64,000 nucleotides of DNA from Streptomyces sp. NBC_00249 (GCF_026342355.1 NZ_JAPEMV010000008.1:248001-312000), one strand, 5' to 3'; counted from the stretch's first letter, positions 43,977-52,718 are shown. Notes: a model not told the origin generated them from the letters alone. A program made the numbers and translations.

Positions 43977-45983
43977 TTACTGGCGGGTTGTGGACAACCT
44001 CGTCCCCCCTGCGGCGACCGTCGCGTACTGCTCCCGCACCTCGCGGTAGCGCAACAGCTCGGCCGCGACGGGTTCCAGCACCCGGGCCCGCCCGCAGCCG
44101 GCGGCGGCCTGCCGCAGCCGCCGCTCCGCGTCCTGCCCGTACCGGCGCGCCGGGCCCCGGGCCGCGATCGAGCAGGCCCACTCCACCAGCGGCCCGCCGA
44201 TGATGCCGGACACCATGAACAGCACCGGCGGCAGCAGTCGCGGCTCCAGGACCCCGACGATCTGCCCGACCAGCCACAGCCCGCCGAAGATCTGCACGAG
44301 CGTCATGGCCGCCTGCGCCAGGACCGCCGCCGGCCACCACGTCGGCCGCGGCGGCTTGGCGCTGGGCACCGCGACCGCCGCGCCCAGGGTCACCGCCAGG
44401 TCGTCCAGCGCCTCCGGGAGCCGTTCGGCGCCGCGCACCGCGGTCTCCCGTACGGCCTGCGCCCAGGAGTCGGGCAGGCCGACGGCCGCCTCGTCGGCGA
44501 CGAGGCGTACGGCCTGCTCCACCCGCTGCCGGGCGGTCACCTCCTCCTCCACCGGCGGTTCGGCGGACACCGCCGGGGAGCGGCCGATCGCGGCGAGGGC
44601 GGCCAGGCCCGCCAGCGAGCGCGGGGCGCGCCGGCTCTCGTACCAGCGCCACAGCCGCAGCCAGGGCGTCCCGCAGGCCTTGCCCGCGTTGCGCCGCCAG
44701 GCCCGCTCGGCGGCGAGCCCGGCCGCGTACGCCCCGACCGCCTCCGCGAGGCGGTCCTCGAACTCGGCGCGCGCCACTTCGCCGATCTCGGGCCCCGCGT
44801 GGCCGTCGGCGACGTAGAGCGGGCGCAGGCGCGCGGCGGCCCGGTCGACATCGGCGGAGATCCGCCGGGTGGCGGCGCCCTTCTCCTGGGTGAACTGTCC
44901 GAGGAGCTCGCGGAGTTCCCCGACGCCCTCACCCGTCAGGGCGGACAGGCCGAGCACGGTGGCTCCCGGTTCGCCGTGCTCGCCGAGGGCGATCCCGTCG
45001 TCGTCGAGGAGTCTGCGCAGGTCGTCCAGTACGAGGTCGGCGGCCTCGCCGGGGAGCCGGTCGACCTGGTTGAGCACGACGAACGTCACCTCGGCGTGCC
45101 CGGCCAGCGGCCGCAGGTACCGCTCGTGCAGGACGGCGTCCGCGTACTTCTCGGGGTCGACCACCCACACCACTGCGTCGACCAGCGCCAGGACCCGGTC
45201 GACGTGGTCGCGGTGCGTGAGCAGCGCCGAGTCCAGGTCGGGCAGGTCCACGAGGACCATCCCGCGCAGCGCCTCGGCCTCGGAGGTCTCGCGGGGCCGG
45301 CGCCGCAGCCGGCCCGGGATCTCCAGCCGGTCGAGCAGTCCGGCCGCCCCGTCCGACCAGCTGCACGCGATGGGAGCGGCGGTGGTCGGGCGACGCAGGC
45401 CGGTCTCGGAGATCTGCACTCCGGCGAGTGAATTGAAGAGCGTGGACTTGCCGCTTCCGGTGGCTCCGGCGATCGCGACGACCGTGTGCTGTGGGGACAG
45501 CCCGCGGCGCGCGGCCGCCTCGTCGAGGACGCGGCCCGCCTCGGCGAGGGTCTTGCCGTCGAGCCGGGTCCGGGAGAGTCCGACGAGCTGGCGCAGCGCG
45601 TCGAGGCGGGTGCGCAGGGCCTGGGCCTCGGGGCTGAGCGGGGGCGCGGGGGCCTTGCCGCCGTCGTTCCCGGCGCCGGAGACCGCCCGTACGAGTGCCT
45701 CGTCGCCCGCGTCCTGCTCCTCGTCGAAGTCCAGGTCCACGTCTAGGTCGAGGTCGAGGTCCCGGCCCGGGTCGAGGTCCCGGCCCGGGTTCTCGTCCGG
45801 GCTCCTCCCCCTGTCCTTCGTGTCCCCGCCCGGGTCCTGCCCTTGGAGGCTTTCGGGGTCCGTGCCGGCGGGTCCGGTCGAACCGCCGCGACGGCCCTTG
45901 CGGGTGGCGAGGCGGCGCGAGCGCGCGATCAGTCCGTCGTCCCAGCGGTCGTCGGTCCGGTCGCGGTCGGTCAGGGCGGTCAC
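43977..45983 (-). CDS. dynB: Dynamin-like GTPase with C-terminal membrane pair
   Basis: Predicted 668-residue GTPase. The G1 loop is GATGSGKSTLFNSLAG, with G3 VDLPDLDS and G4 LNQVDRL. The N-terminal 110 residues are highly charged with an Asp-Leu run (DLDPGRDLDLDLDVDLDF). Two adjacent membrane helices near the C-terminus (PAAVLAQAAMTLVQIFGGLW and LLPPVLFMVSGIIGGPLVEW) would anchor it. In Streptomyces, paired dynamin-like proteins DynA and DynB stabilise FtsZ rings at sporulation septa; the tandem arrangement supports this. The GTG at 45983 is 4 bases after the upstream stop with AGGAGAGG before it. Which paralogue is A or B is from memory. Confidence 0.87.
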   Translation of the reverse strand: MTALTDRDRTDDRWDDGLIARSRRLATRKGRRGGSTGPAGTDPESLQGQDPGGDTKDRGRSPDENPGRDLDPGRDLDLDLDVDLDFDEEQDAGDEALVRAVSGAGNDGGKAPAPPLSPEAQALRTRLDALRQLVGLSRTRLDGKTLAEAGRVLDEAAARRGLSPQHTVVAIAGATGSGKSTLFNSLAGVQISETGLRRPTTAAPIACSWSDGAAGLLDRLEIPGRLRRRPRETSEAEALRGMVLVDLPDLDSALLTHRDHVDRVLALVDAVVWVVDPEKYADAVLHERYLRPLAGHAEVTFVVLNQVDRLPGEAADLVLDDLRRLLDDDGIALGEHGEPGATVLGLSALTGEGVGELRELLGQFTQEKGAATRRISADVDRAAARLRPLYVADGHAGPEIGEVARAEFEDRLAEAVGAYAAGLAAERAWRRNAGKACGTPWLRLWRWYESRRAPRSLAGLAALAAIGRSPAVSAEPPVEEEVTARQRVEQAVRLVADEAAVGLPDSWAQAVRETAVRGAERLPEALDDLAVTLGAAVAVPSAKPPRPTWWPAAVLAQAAMTLVQIFGGLWLVGQIVGVLEPRLLPPVLFMVSGIIGGPLVEWACSIAARGPARRYGQDAERRLRQAAAGCGRARVLEPVAAELLRYREVREQYATVAAGGTRLSTTRQ

Positions 45984-45987
45984 CGCG

Positions 45988-47610
45988 TCACCTCTCCTTC
46001 TGCAGTACGGACAGCGCGGCGATCAGCTCGGCCTGTGGTTCCGGTGTCACTTCGAGCGCCTCCAGCGGGGCGAGCCTGCGGTCGCGTTCGGCGCGCAGTA
46101 CCTGGTCGAGGTGTTCGCCGACGAGTTCCCCGCCCCGGTCGCGCAGGCGTACGGCGGCCTGTACGCCGATCCGTTCGGCGAGCTTCTCCCCCGCCGGGCG
46201 GGCCCTCTTGCCGCCCAGGAGGGCGGCTACGAGGAGGGCGGCGATGGAGTCGGGGTCGGGCGCGGGCTGTTTGTCGAGCTTGGCGACCTCCTCCTCGGCG
46301 AGTTCCTCCAGCACGCGCCGCCAGCGGCGTACGGCCATGCCGATACGTTCCGCCGCTTCCCGGTCGGGCGCGGGCAGGGCCAGGGCTCCGGCGGCCGGTT
46401 CGCGCCGCCAGGCGTCGGCGATGCGTTCGTCGGCGGCGGCGACGGCGCACTGGAGCAGCGCGGCGAGGGATTCGGCGAGGGAGTCGAGGAGTTCGTCGGC
46501 GCTGGTGTCGAGGGGGTATCCGCGCCAGCGGGTCAGCGCGTCCCCGGCGAGTACGGCGCCGCGGTCGAGGCGGCCCCGGACCCGCTTGCCCTCCCTCTTG
46601 TACGCGTCCTCGACGGCCGAGGTGAGGCGTACGGAGGCGGCGTACTGGGCGGCGACGGCGGAGGCGAGCTCCGGCATGCGGCGGCCGAGCGAGTCGAGGG
46701 CGCCCAGCGCGGTCCGCCCGACGGCGTACTGGCGGGCGGCCGGGTCCTGGGCGTGGTGGCTGAGCCAGGCGAGGAGCGGCGCGACGGCGCTGGCCGGGAG
46801 CAGCCCGCCCCCGCCGGCCGACTCGGGCAGCTCGGGCACGGTGAAGCGCGGCAGGTCGCCCAGTCCGGCCCGGGTGAGCAGGGCCCCGTACTGGCGGGAG
46901 ACCTCGGCGAGCACCTGGTGCGGGACCCGGTCGAGGACGGTGACGAGGGTGGCCCGGTACTGCTTGGCGGTGCGCAGCAGGTGCCAGGGGACGGCGTCCG
47001 CGTACCGCGAGGCGGTGGTGACCATGACCCAGACGTCGGCGGCGCAGATCAGTTCGGCGGCGAGTGTCCGGTTCTCGACCACGAGGGAGTCGATGTCGGG
47101 GGCGTCGAGGATGGCGAGCCCGCGCGGGAGGGTGGAGACGGTCTCGATGCGCAGTTCACGGGTCGCGGTGCGGCGGCCCGCGGCGCGGGGGGCGTTCCGT
47201 TTGGACGCGGGGAGCGGTTCCTCCTCCCCTTGCGGGGCCCATACGCGCATCAGGTCGGGCAGGATCCGCATCCCGGCGAACCAGTGATGATCATCCGGAT
47301 GGCAGACGAGCACGGGGGTGCGTGTCGTCGGCCGGAGTACCCCGGCTTCACTCACCTGGCGTCCGACGAGGGAGTTGACGAGGGTGGACTTACCGGCCCC
47401 GGTGGACCCGCCGACGACGGCGAGCATCGGCGCCTCGGGCGCTTTCAGCCGGGGTACGAGGTAGTCGTCGAGCTGCGCGAGCAGCTCGGCTCTGGTCTGG
47501 CGGGCGCGCGGGGCGCCGGGCAGGGGCAGCGGCAGACGCACGGACGCGACCCGGTCGCGCAGGGCGGACAGGGCATCGAGCAGCTGAGGCCGAACATCCA
47601 AGGTCACCAC
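45988..47610 (-). CDS. dynA: Dynamin-like GTPase, first gene of the pair
   Basis: Predicted 540-residue GTPase with G1 GGSTGAGKSTLVNSLVG, a G3-like LDAPDIDSL and G4-like VLDRVP. The rest is helical and charged, without clear membrane helices, so it probably reaches the membrane through its partner. The family start VVTLDVRPQLLDALSALRDR fits GTG 47610 (or 47607). The adjacent dynB starts 4 bases after its stop. Its promoter region is unusually AT-rich and contains a perfect palindrome. Role as for dynB: stability of the sporulation division ring. Confidence 0.85.
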   Translation of the reverse strand: MVTLDVRPQLLDALSALRDRVASVRLPLPLPGAPRARQTRAELLAQLDDYLVPRLKAPEAPMLAVVGGSTGAGKSTLVNSLVGRQVSEAGVLRPTTRTPVLVCHPDDHHWFAGMRILPDLMRVWAPQGEEEPLPASKRNAPRAAGRRTATRELRIETVSTLPRGLAILDAPDIDSLVVENRTLAAELICAADVWVMVTTASRYADAVPWHLLRTAKQYRATLVTVLDRVPHQVLAEVSRQYGALLTRAGLGDLPRFTVPELPESAGGGGLLPASAVAPLLAWLSHHAQDPAARQYAVGRTALGALDSLGRRMPELASAVAAQYAASVRLTSAVEDAYKREGKRVRGRLDRGAVLAGDALTRWRGYPLDTSADELLDSLAESLAALLQCAVAAADERIADAWRREPAAGALALPAPDREAAERIGMAVRRWRRVLEELAEEEVAKLDKQPAPDPDSIAALLVAALLGGKRARPAGEKLAERIGVQAAVRLRDRGGELVGEHLDQVLRAERDRRLAPLEALEVTPEPQAELIAALSVLQKER

Positions 47611-47933
47611 ATGCGAAGAATGCCCAATTTGGGACCATTTTTGAAGCTTATACGCCCTCTGCGCGCCGACCGCGACTCCAGCGGGACATCCTGGACACGG
47701 CGGACGAGTGGGACGCAGGCATAACGAGTGCACAACACCCAGGGCGCCGCGGCGCAAAAGCGGTGCGAGAATCGCACCTGCCTGCGAGTATCGGGACCGC
47801 TTCACCGAACCTCCACATCGTGGCACGCGGGTGAAGCAACCGGGACAAGGCGACCGGAGCCCTATCCTTGACCCGGCACGGACCGTAGTCCCACCCCCAC
47901 CAAGGGGCTCCAGGCCACCACGGCCACCTTCCG
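47611..47933. promoter_or_regulatory. Promoter region of dynA, with an AT-rich palindrome
   Basis: No gene is visible in this interval. Just upstream of dynA lies the perfect palindrome CCCAATTTGGG (47623-47633), and TATAAG on the minus strand about 15-20 bases further up could be a -10 element. The -35 is not clear. The rest precedes the tRNA on the plus strand. Confidence 0.45.
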
Positions 47934-48006
47934 GCCCCCGTAGCTCAGTGGATAGAGCAGGTGCCTTCTAAGCACTTGGCCGCAGGTTCGAGTCCTGCCG
48001 GGGGCA
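47934..48006 (+). tRNA. tRNA-Arg (anticodon TCT)
   Basis: A complete cloverleaf of 73 bases. The acceptor stem is GCCCCCG / CGGGGGC with discriminator A, the D-stem GCTC / GAGC, the anticodon stem GGTGC / GCACT around CTTCTAA, and the T-stem GCAGG / CCTGC around TTCGAGT. Anticodon TCT reads the rare AGA (and AGG by wobble) codons. CCA is not encoded. Confidence 0.97.
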
Positions 48007-48105
48007 CTCTTTCTCCACCTCCCCGCAAGGACCCGCCCGGGTCCGCCGGTGTGTCCCGTCCCGGTGGCGACGACGGCGACGGCGACGCGAGGACCTCGAT
48101 CGGCT

Positions 48106-48135
48106 GAAGCCCGGCGCCTGAAGGCGCCGGGCTTC
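48106..48135. terminator. Strong bidirectional hairpin
   Basis: Perfect 13-bp arms GAAGCCCGGCGCC and GGCGCCGGGCTTC with a TGAA loop. It lies between the tRNA and the convergent phospholipase gene. The rest of the 294-base interval (48007-48300) holds no gene. Confidence 0.9.
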
Positions 48136-48300
48136 AACTCGTTGGGGCCGGTGACGGGGCCGGGGCCGGTGACGGGCTCGGACTCGGACTCGGGAACGGC
48201 CGGAAACAGGCCGTCCCGCCCGACGGGGGTGCGGGCGGGACGGCGATCAGGGGCGGGCCGGGTGCGCTCGGGCGCGGGCCGCGCGCGGGTCGGGCGCGGG

Positions 48301-48834
48301 TCAGGCGGCCGGGGCACCCGCGGGGGCGTCAACCGGCGCGTCCGCCGGTGCGCCAGCCGGTGCGTCCGCCACCGGTGCGTCGGCCGGGGAGACGCCGAAG
48401 GCCTTGACCGCCTGGTAGTACGTCCAGGCCGTGCTGTCGCAGGAACCCTTCTTGACCCCGGAGTACTGGGAGCAGACCCGCTTCAGGTCCGAGTAGAAGG
48501 CGTCGTCCAGCCGGGACTTGTTGGCGGGGAAGGAACCCGCCGCCTTGTAGTTGCGGTAGCCGAAGTCGTGGCGGGCGCAGGCCGTCTGGAAGGGGAACCC
48601 GAAGGGGTTGTCCGGGGACGAGCTGCAGTAGTCCGTCGACCAGTCGAAGCCGTACGCGGCCCAGTTGCCCTGGCTGCCGCGTGCGGCGACCCAGGCGTTG
48701 TAGCTGGAGGCGCTCGTCTGCGTCCAGCTGCTCAGGACCTGCGGCTTGTCAGCGGGGGCGGCGGACGCGGGGGTCGCGACGGCGATCAGACCGGCCGCGG
48801 CCGAGGCGAGCAGGGGTGCGAGACGGCGACGCAT
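48301..48834 (-). CDS. Secreted prokaryotic phospholipase A2
   Basis: Predicted 177-residue exported enzyme that releases fatty acid from the sn-2 position of phospholipids. The signal peptide is RRRLAPLLASAAAGLIAV ending at ASA. The catalytic His-Asp pair is in CARHDFGYRN, and DWSTDYCSSSP supplies the calcium-site region; four cysteines in the mature part fit the two disulphides of the Streptomyces violaceoruber enzyme. The last 30 residues are an Ala/Pro/Asp repeat (ADAPVADAPAGAPADAP) that the known enzyme lacks. ATG 48834 has GGAGG upstream. Confidence 0.92.
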   Translation of the reverse strand: MRRRLAPLLASAAAGLIAVATPASAAPADKPQVLSSWTQTSASSYNAWVAARGSQGNWAAYGFDWSTDYCSSSPDNPFGFPFQTACARHDFGYRNYKAAGSFPANKSRLDDAFYSDLKRVCSQYSGVKKGSCDSTAWTYYQAVKAFGVSPADAPVADAPAGAPADAPVDAPAGAPAA

Positions 48835-49182
48835 GGCATTCCTCCGGGACGGGGCGGCGGGGCGGACGGGCCGCCCGGTCAACTCCCGGTGCGGCGTCGG
48901 GTCCCACCCTCGGAGCCCGCCATATCTCCGGTCCCTACCGGCCCTATAACCGCGGTCCGTGCGCGTGCGTCGCGGTCCGGTCAGCGTGCGTTGACGCGTG
49001 TCCCCGATCCGGGCGGGCGGGTCTGGGTACGGGGCCCCGGGCCTGGGCCGTGGGGGTCCCAGGGGCCGGGTCGGGGAGCCGGGACCCCTCTCAGGTATGA
49101 CGCCGTGTGCGACTTGCGGCAGAGTCAGGATTCGTACTGCGGAGGGACGCGCGAACGGCCTCCGCCACGAACACTTGTAGGC
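48835..49182. other. Intergenic interval between divergent genes
   Basis: About 350 bases with no convincing gene. It must hold promoters for the phospholipase and for the rightward small exported protein. A CCCTATAACC stretch near 48942 is a possible -10 element without a clear -35. Confidence 0.5.
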
Positions 49183-49701
49183 ATGAACCGCCGTCCGCTC
49201 GTCATCGTCGCCGCCGTCGTAGGAGCCCTGGCCACCGCTGCCTTCGCCCTGCCGAACCTGCCGCCCAACCCGGTCACGAGCGTCCTCAGCGACCGGGTCT
49301 TCCAGGAGAAGGGCAAGCGTTACGCCTCCGCCGCCGACGCGTCCGCGCGCGGCGACAGGGCGTTCACCCTGCCCAGTTGGATACCGAAGGACGCCACCGA
49401 CGTCCGGATACAGGCGCGGACGACCGGCCAGGCCCGGCTGATCCGGTTCACCCTCGGCGCGACCCCGCTCGACGGACCGCAGTGCGCCGCCCCGGCGGTG
49501 CGCAAGGCCGGCGGGCCCCGCCTGGGCGCCCGTTGGTGGCCGGGTGACACCCGGGCCGAGGAGCGGCCCGAGTGCCGGGACTTCTACCAGTACCAGGTGG
49601 CCGTACGCGGCAAGAAGGTCTACGCCTGGACCGACGGCACGCCGTCGCCGGGAGCGCGAATACAGGCCGGGGCCACGGCCGTCCCGGCGTCGCGCGGATA
49701 G
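49183..49701 (+). CDS. Small membrane-anchored or secreted hypothetical protein
   Basis: Predicted 172-residue protein. The N-terminus is a signal anchor (NRRPLVIVAAVVGALATAAF), followed by LPNLPPNPVTSVLSDRVF and a soluble domain with two or three cysteines (PQCAAPAV, ERPECRDF) containing FTLPSWIPKDATDVRI. I recognise no named family, although similar proteins are common in Streptomyces. The ATG at 49183 has only a weak ribosome site. It is convergent with the hydrolase gene, with 4 bases between stops. Confidence 0.75.
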   Translation: MNRRPLVIVAAVVGALATAAFALPNLPPNPVTSVLSDRVFQEKGKRYASAADASARGDRAFTLPSWIPKDATDVRIQARTTGQARLIRFTLGATPLDGPQCAAPAVRKAGGPRLGARWWPGDTRAEERPECRDFYQYQVAVRGKKVYAWTDGTPSPGARIQAGATAVPASRG

Positions 49702-49705
49702 ACGC

Positions 49706-50509
49706 CTAGGCCTGGGCCGGAGCCGGATCCTGGGTCGGGGCCTGGGGCTGGGCCAGGGCTGCGGTGGTGGCGCGGGCGAAGCCGTCCGGGTTGTCGAGCA
49801 TGATGTTGTGCCCGCAGTCCGGGACGGCGACGACGGCGACTCCGGCGGCCTCCAGGGCCTCGGCGGCGGCGGGCCCGTCCCCCTCGGGGTGCAGGTAGGC
49901 GCGCGGGATCGGCAGTTCCAGCAGGAGCTCCCGCATGGTGGGCTTCGTCCCCTCGACGAGGTGGACGGCGGTGCGGTACAGGGCGGTACGGCCGGCCAGC
50001 CTCATCGTCGACCACCAGTGCGCGCCGACCCGTTCGCGGACCTCGGACCAGCCTCCGGCCAGGAACTCCTCCTCCGTGTAGGAGGCGATGCCGCTGCTGC
50101 CCGCCGTGACGGGGGTGCGCGGCGCCGGGTCCAGGTTGGCGTCCACCAGCACGAGGCGGGAGACCAGCCGGGGATGCCGGGCGGCCAGCACGATGGCCAC
50201 CGCGCCGCCCATGCTGTGCGCGATGAGCTCGGCGCCCTCGACGCGGGCGGCGGTGAGGGCCTGCGCCACGGCGTCGGCGTGTGCCTCCAGGGTGTAGGAG
50301 AAGCCCTCGGGCCGGTCGCTGTGGCCGTGCCCGAGCAGGTCCATCAGCAGCGAGCGCCGCCCGGCGAGCAGCGGGTGCACGGCGGAGGCGGCGAAGTAGG
50401 CGGGCGAGGTGGATCCGAGGCCGTGGAGGTAGACGCGGGCCGGTTCCTCCCCTGGCAGTTCGACCCAGCGGATGCGGTCGCCCTCCGGTGTCACGACGGC
50501 ATTGTGCAC
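49706..50509 (-). CDS. Alpha/beta-hydrolase
   Basis: Predicted 267-residue soluble hydrolase. The nucleophile elbow is AHSMGGAVAIV, the oxyanion region is VYLHGLGSTSP, the acid follows LLMDLLGHGHSDRP (strand 4 region) and the catalytic histidine is in VPDCGHNIML. The GTG at 50509 is chosen because AGGGGGGA precedes it and the reading upstream is not coding. The substrate is unknown. It is divergent from the phosphopantetheinyl transferase gene with 86 bases between. Confidence 0.88.
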   Translation of the reverse strand: MHNAVVTPEGDRIRWVELPGEEPARVYLHGLGSTSPAYFAASAVHPLLAGRRSLLMDLLGHGHSDRPEGFSYTLEAHADAVAQALTAARVEGAELIAHSMGGAVAIVLAARHPRLVSRLVLVDANLDPAPRTPVTAGSSGIASYTEEEFLAGGWSEVRERVGAHWWSTMRLAGRTALYRTAVHLVEGTKPTMRELLLELPIPRAYLHPEGDGPAAAEALEAAGVAVVAVPDCGHNIMLDNPDGFARATTAALAQPQAPTQDPAPAQA

Positions 50510-50595
50510 GGTGTGTGTTCCCCCCTGGAGCCCTGCTCTGGCACGTTCCGCCTGAGGGTATCCGGGTTCCCGAAGCCCTCGTCTACCCTCATGAG

Positions 50596-51297
50596 GTGAT
50601 CGACCATGTGAACCAACTCGGCGCCGAGGCGGCCCGGCTCGGACCGCTCCCTGTGGGCACCGACGTGGCCGTATGGGCGCTGGACACCCGACTCGCGGTG
50701 ATCGGCGGCCGGAAGGCCGACGGGGCCGAGGCACTGCTGGACACGGGCGAACGGGAGCGGGCCGCGCGGCTGCTGCGGGACAGCCACCGGCGCAGCTACC
50801 TGGCCTCGCACCTGGGGCTCCGGCTGCTGCTCGGCGGCTATCTGGGGCTGGCTCCGCAGGAGGTCGTGCTGGTCCGGGAGACCTGCCCGTGCTGCGGCGG
50901 CCCGCACGGCCGGCCCGCCGTGGCGGGGGGCGCGCTGCACTTCTCGCTCTCGCACAGTGACGACGTGGCGTACTTCGCGTTCGCCGGGGTCCCGGTGGGC
51001 GTCGACGTGGAGGCCGTGCCGGGCGCGGAGGCGGTGGAGGACGTACTGAGCACCCTGCACCCGGCGGAGACGGCCGAGCTCACCGCGCTGGCGGGCGCCG
51101 ACCGGGCGGCCGGGATGGCCCGGGTGTGGTCCCGTAAGGAGGCCTGCCTCAAGGCCACCGGTACGGGTCTGGCGCAGGGCCTGGTCGAGCCCTACGTCGG
51201 CTCGGCGGACGCCCCCGCCCCGGTCCCGGGCTGGTCCCTGCGGGACCTGTCCGCGCCGGCGGGGTACGCCGCCGCGCTCGCGCTCCTCGACGCCTGA
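50596..51297 (+). CDS. 4'-phosphopantetheinyl transferase (Sfp type)
   Basis: Predicted 233-residue enzyme that loads the phosphopantetheine arm onto carrier proteins of polyketide, peptide or fatty-acid synthases. The family motifs are present: SLSHSDDVAYFAFAG, GVDVEAV and WSRKEACLKATGTG, with the magnesium-binding aspartate and glutamates. A CPCCGGPHGRP insertion is typical of actinobacterial members. The GTG at 50596 is the likely start, with GTG 50608 as alternative. No synthase lies in the window, so it probably serves pathways elsewhere. Its 3' end overlaps the convergent deaminase by 106 bases. Confidence 0.9.
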   Translation: MIDHVNQLGAEAARLGPLPVGTDVAVWALDTRLAVIGGRKADGAEALLDTGERERAARLLRDSHRRSYLASHLGLRLLLGGYLGLAPQEVVLVRETCPCCGGPHGRPAVAGGALHFSLSHSDDVAYFAFAGVPVGVDVEAVPGAEAVEDVLSTLHPAETAELTALAGADRAAGMARVWSRKEACLKATGTGLAQGLVEPYVGSADAPAPVPGWSLRDLSAPAGYAAALALLDA

Positions 51298-51950
51298 AGC
51301 CGGGCGGCGCGGGCGGACGCGGCCCGGTCCAGCCGCGGCCACAGCCCCGCCAGCCAGGCCTCCGCCGGCCCGGCTCCGGGCAGCCCCGCCGGAACGGCGT
51401 CGTGGAGCGCGGCCGTCTCCGGTTCGGCGGTGCGGTGGTGGCGCAGGATCTCCGGCTCGCCGGGCCCGGCGGCGGCCACGGCGACGCTGCGCAGGAACAT
51501 CACGTTCGCCGCGAGCAGCCACAGGTCCTCCCCGACGGGCTCCGCTCCCGAGGAGCCGTCGGCGCCCTCGGCGAGCGCCCACGGGTCCGGCGCCAGGTAG
51601 CGCACCCGGCCCACCCCCGTGAACCCCGCCGCGGCCGCGCACATCCCGCACGGCTCCTGCGTGCTCCAGAGCGTGGCGCTGCCGAGGTCCCACCCGGTCC
51701 GGGCGGCCCCGAGGGCGTTCATCTCGGCGTGGGCCAGCGGGGTGCCCCGCAGCGGGCCGGTGCCCGGGCCTTCCTCGTAGGCCTCGTTGCGGCCCTCCGC
51801 CAGCACCGCGCCCGCCGGATCGGTCAGTACCGCTCCCACGGCCAGGCCTCCGGCGGCCAACGCCTCGTAGGACAGCGTCAGAGCCCGCCGCACCGCCTCC
51901 GGCGCCGCCGCCCACACCACTTCGAAGTCCCCGCCCCCACCACGTGTCAT
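51192..51950 (-). CDS. Cytidine/guanine-deaminase-like zinc enzyme
   Basis: Predicted 252-residue deaminase of the CDA fold. The zinc ligands and proton shuttle are visible: HAEMNALGAAR (His, Glu) and STQEPCGMCAAAAGF (two Cys). The start is MTRGGGGDFEVVWAA at ATG 51950. The last 35 residues (ASRSASAAAYPAGADRSRRD and on) are read antisense through the end of the phosphopantetheinyl transferase gene and look like run-on rather than conserved protein; the domain proper ends before that. The substrate base is unknown. Confidence 0.82.
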   Translation of the reverse strand: MTRGGGGDFEVVWAAAPEAVRRALTLSYEALAAGGLAVGAVLTDPAGAVLAEGRNEAYEEGPGTGPLRGTPLAHAEMNALGAARTGWDLGSATLWSTQEPCGMCAAAAGFTGVGRVRYLAPDPWALAEGADGSSGAEPVGEDLWLLAANVMFLRSVAVAAAGPGEPEILRHHRTAEPETAALHDAVPAGLPGAGPAEAWLAGLWPRLDRAASARAARLQASRSASAAAYPAGADRSRRDQPGTGAGASAEPT

Positions 51951-52304
51951 TCCCGCATGCTCGCACGCCCCCGGACCCTGCTGTCGAAGCCCGGCGCCGC
52001 GCCTCACGGCGTCGTCGGAGCACCTGAGCAGGTCCCGTGCGCGGACGCCCCGCCGCCTCGGCACGGCCGGCGCCGGACGACACGGGCCTCGCGGGCACGC
52101 CACCGGTCAGGCCCGCGTCGTCCGGTGCCGTGGTCCCGGGGCCGACAGCGCCTCGGCGCGTTGGCGGGGCTCCCGCGTACCGGACGCACTCGGGTGCTCG
52201 GCCAGCGCCGGGGGCACCTCCCAGCGGTAGCTCGGGGAGGGGCGCGGTGCCGGGCGGCGCTGGCCGGGCAGGGTCCGGACGGGACAGCGCCTAGGCTGCC
52301 GCCC
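51951..52304. other. Intergenic interval between divergent deaminase and GNAT genes
   Basis: About 350 bases without a gene that I can support. ORFs crossing it have poor codon bias. It presumably holds promoters for both flanking genes. Confidence 0.55.
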
Positions 52305-52718
52305 ATGGACATCCGCCCCGCCCGTACCGCCGCCGAACTCCAGGCCGCCGAAGGGCTCTTCGACGGGCCCGCCCGCGAGGAGTGGTCCGCGCGCTTCCTC
52401 GCCGCGTCCGGACACCTGATGCTCATCGCCTACGTCGACGGCGTCCCCGCCGGGATGGTCTCCGGCGTCGAGATGACCCACCCCGACAAGGGCACCGAGA
52501 TGTTCCTCTACGAGCTCTCCGTGGACGAGGGTTACCGGCGGCGCGGGATCGGGCGCGCCCTGACCCTGGCCCTGGCCGAGGAGGCCAAGGCGCGTGGCTG
52601 CTACGGCATGTGGGTGGGGGTCGACACCGACAACGACCCGGCGCTCGCCACGTACGGCGCGGCGGGCGCCGAGGACGAGGGCGTCTTCAGCATGCTCGGC
52701 TGGAACCTCACGCCCTGA
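52305..52718 (+). CDS. GNAT-family acetyltransferase
   Basis: Predicted 137-residue acetyl-CoA-dependent N-acetyltransferase. The fold is clear: HLMLIAYVDGVPAGMVSG (strands 2-4), FLYELSVDEGYRRRGIGRAL with the RRRGIG pyrophosphate loop, and YGMWVGVDTDNDPALATYGA. The pattern is closest to the small aminoglycoside-acetyltransferase-like (AAC(3)-I) subgroup, but substrate cannot be called from this. ATG at 52305. Confidence 0.88.
   Translation: MDIRPARTAAELQAAEGLFDGPAREEWSARFLAASGHLMLIAYVDGVPAGMVSGVEMTHPDKGTEMFLYELSVDEGYRRRGIGRALTLALAEEAKARGCYGMWVGVDTDNDPALATYGAAGAEDEGVFSMLGWNLTP

Noticed and set aside
47934..48006. Possible integrative-element site at tRNA-Arg
   Set aside because: No integrase and no direct repeat of the tRNA 3' end is visible in the window.
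47862..48332. Minus-strand ORF of 156 codons across the tRNA and hairpin
   Set aside because: It crosses a complete tRNA and a strong terminator hairpin and encodes only Pro/Arg-rich sequence.
52305..52718. Calling the GNAT an aminoglycoside-resistance enzyme
   Set aside because: The small GNAT fold and pattern are similar to AAC(3)-I, but similarity at this level does not fix the substrate.
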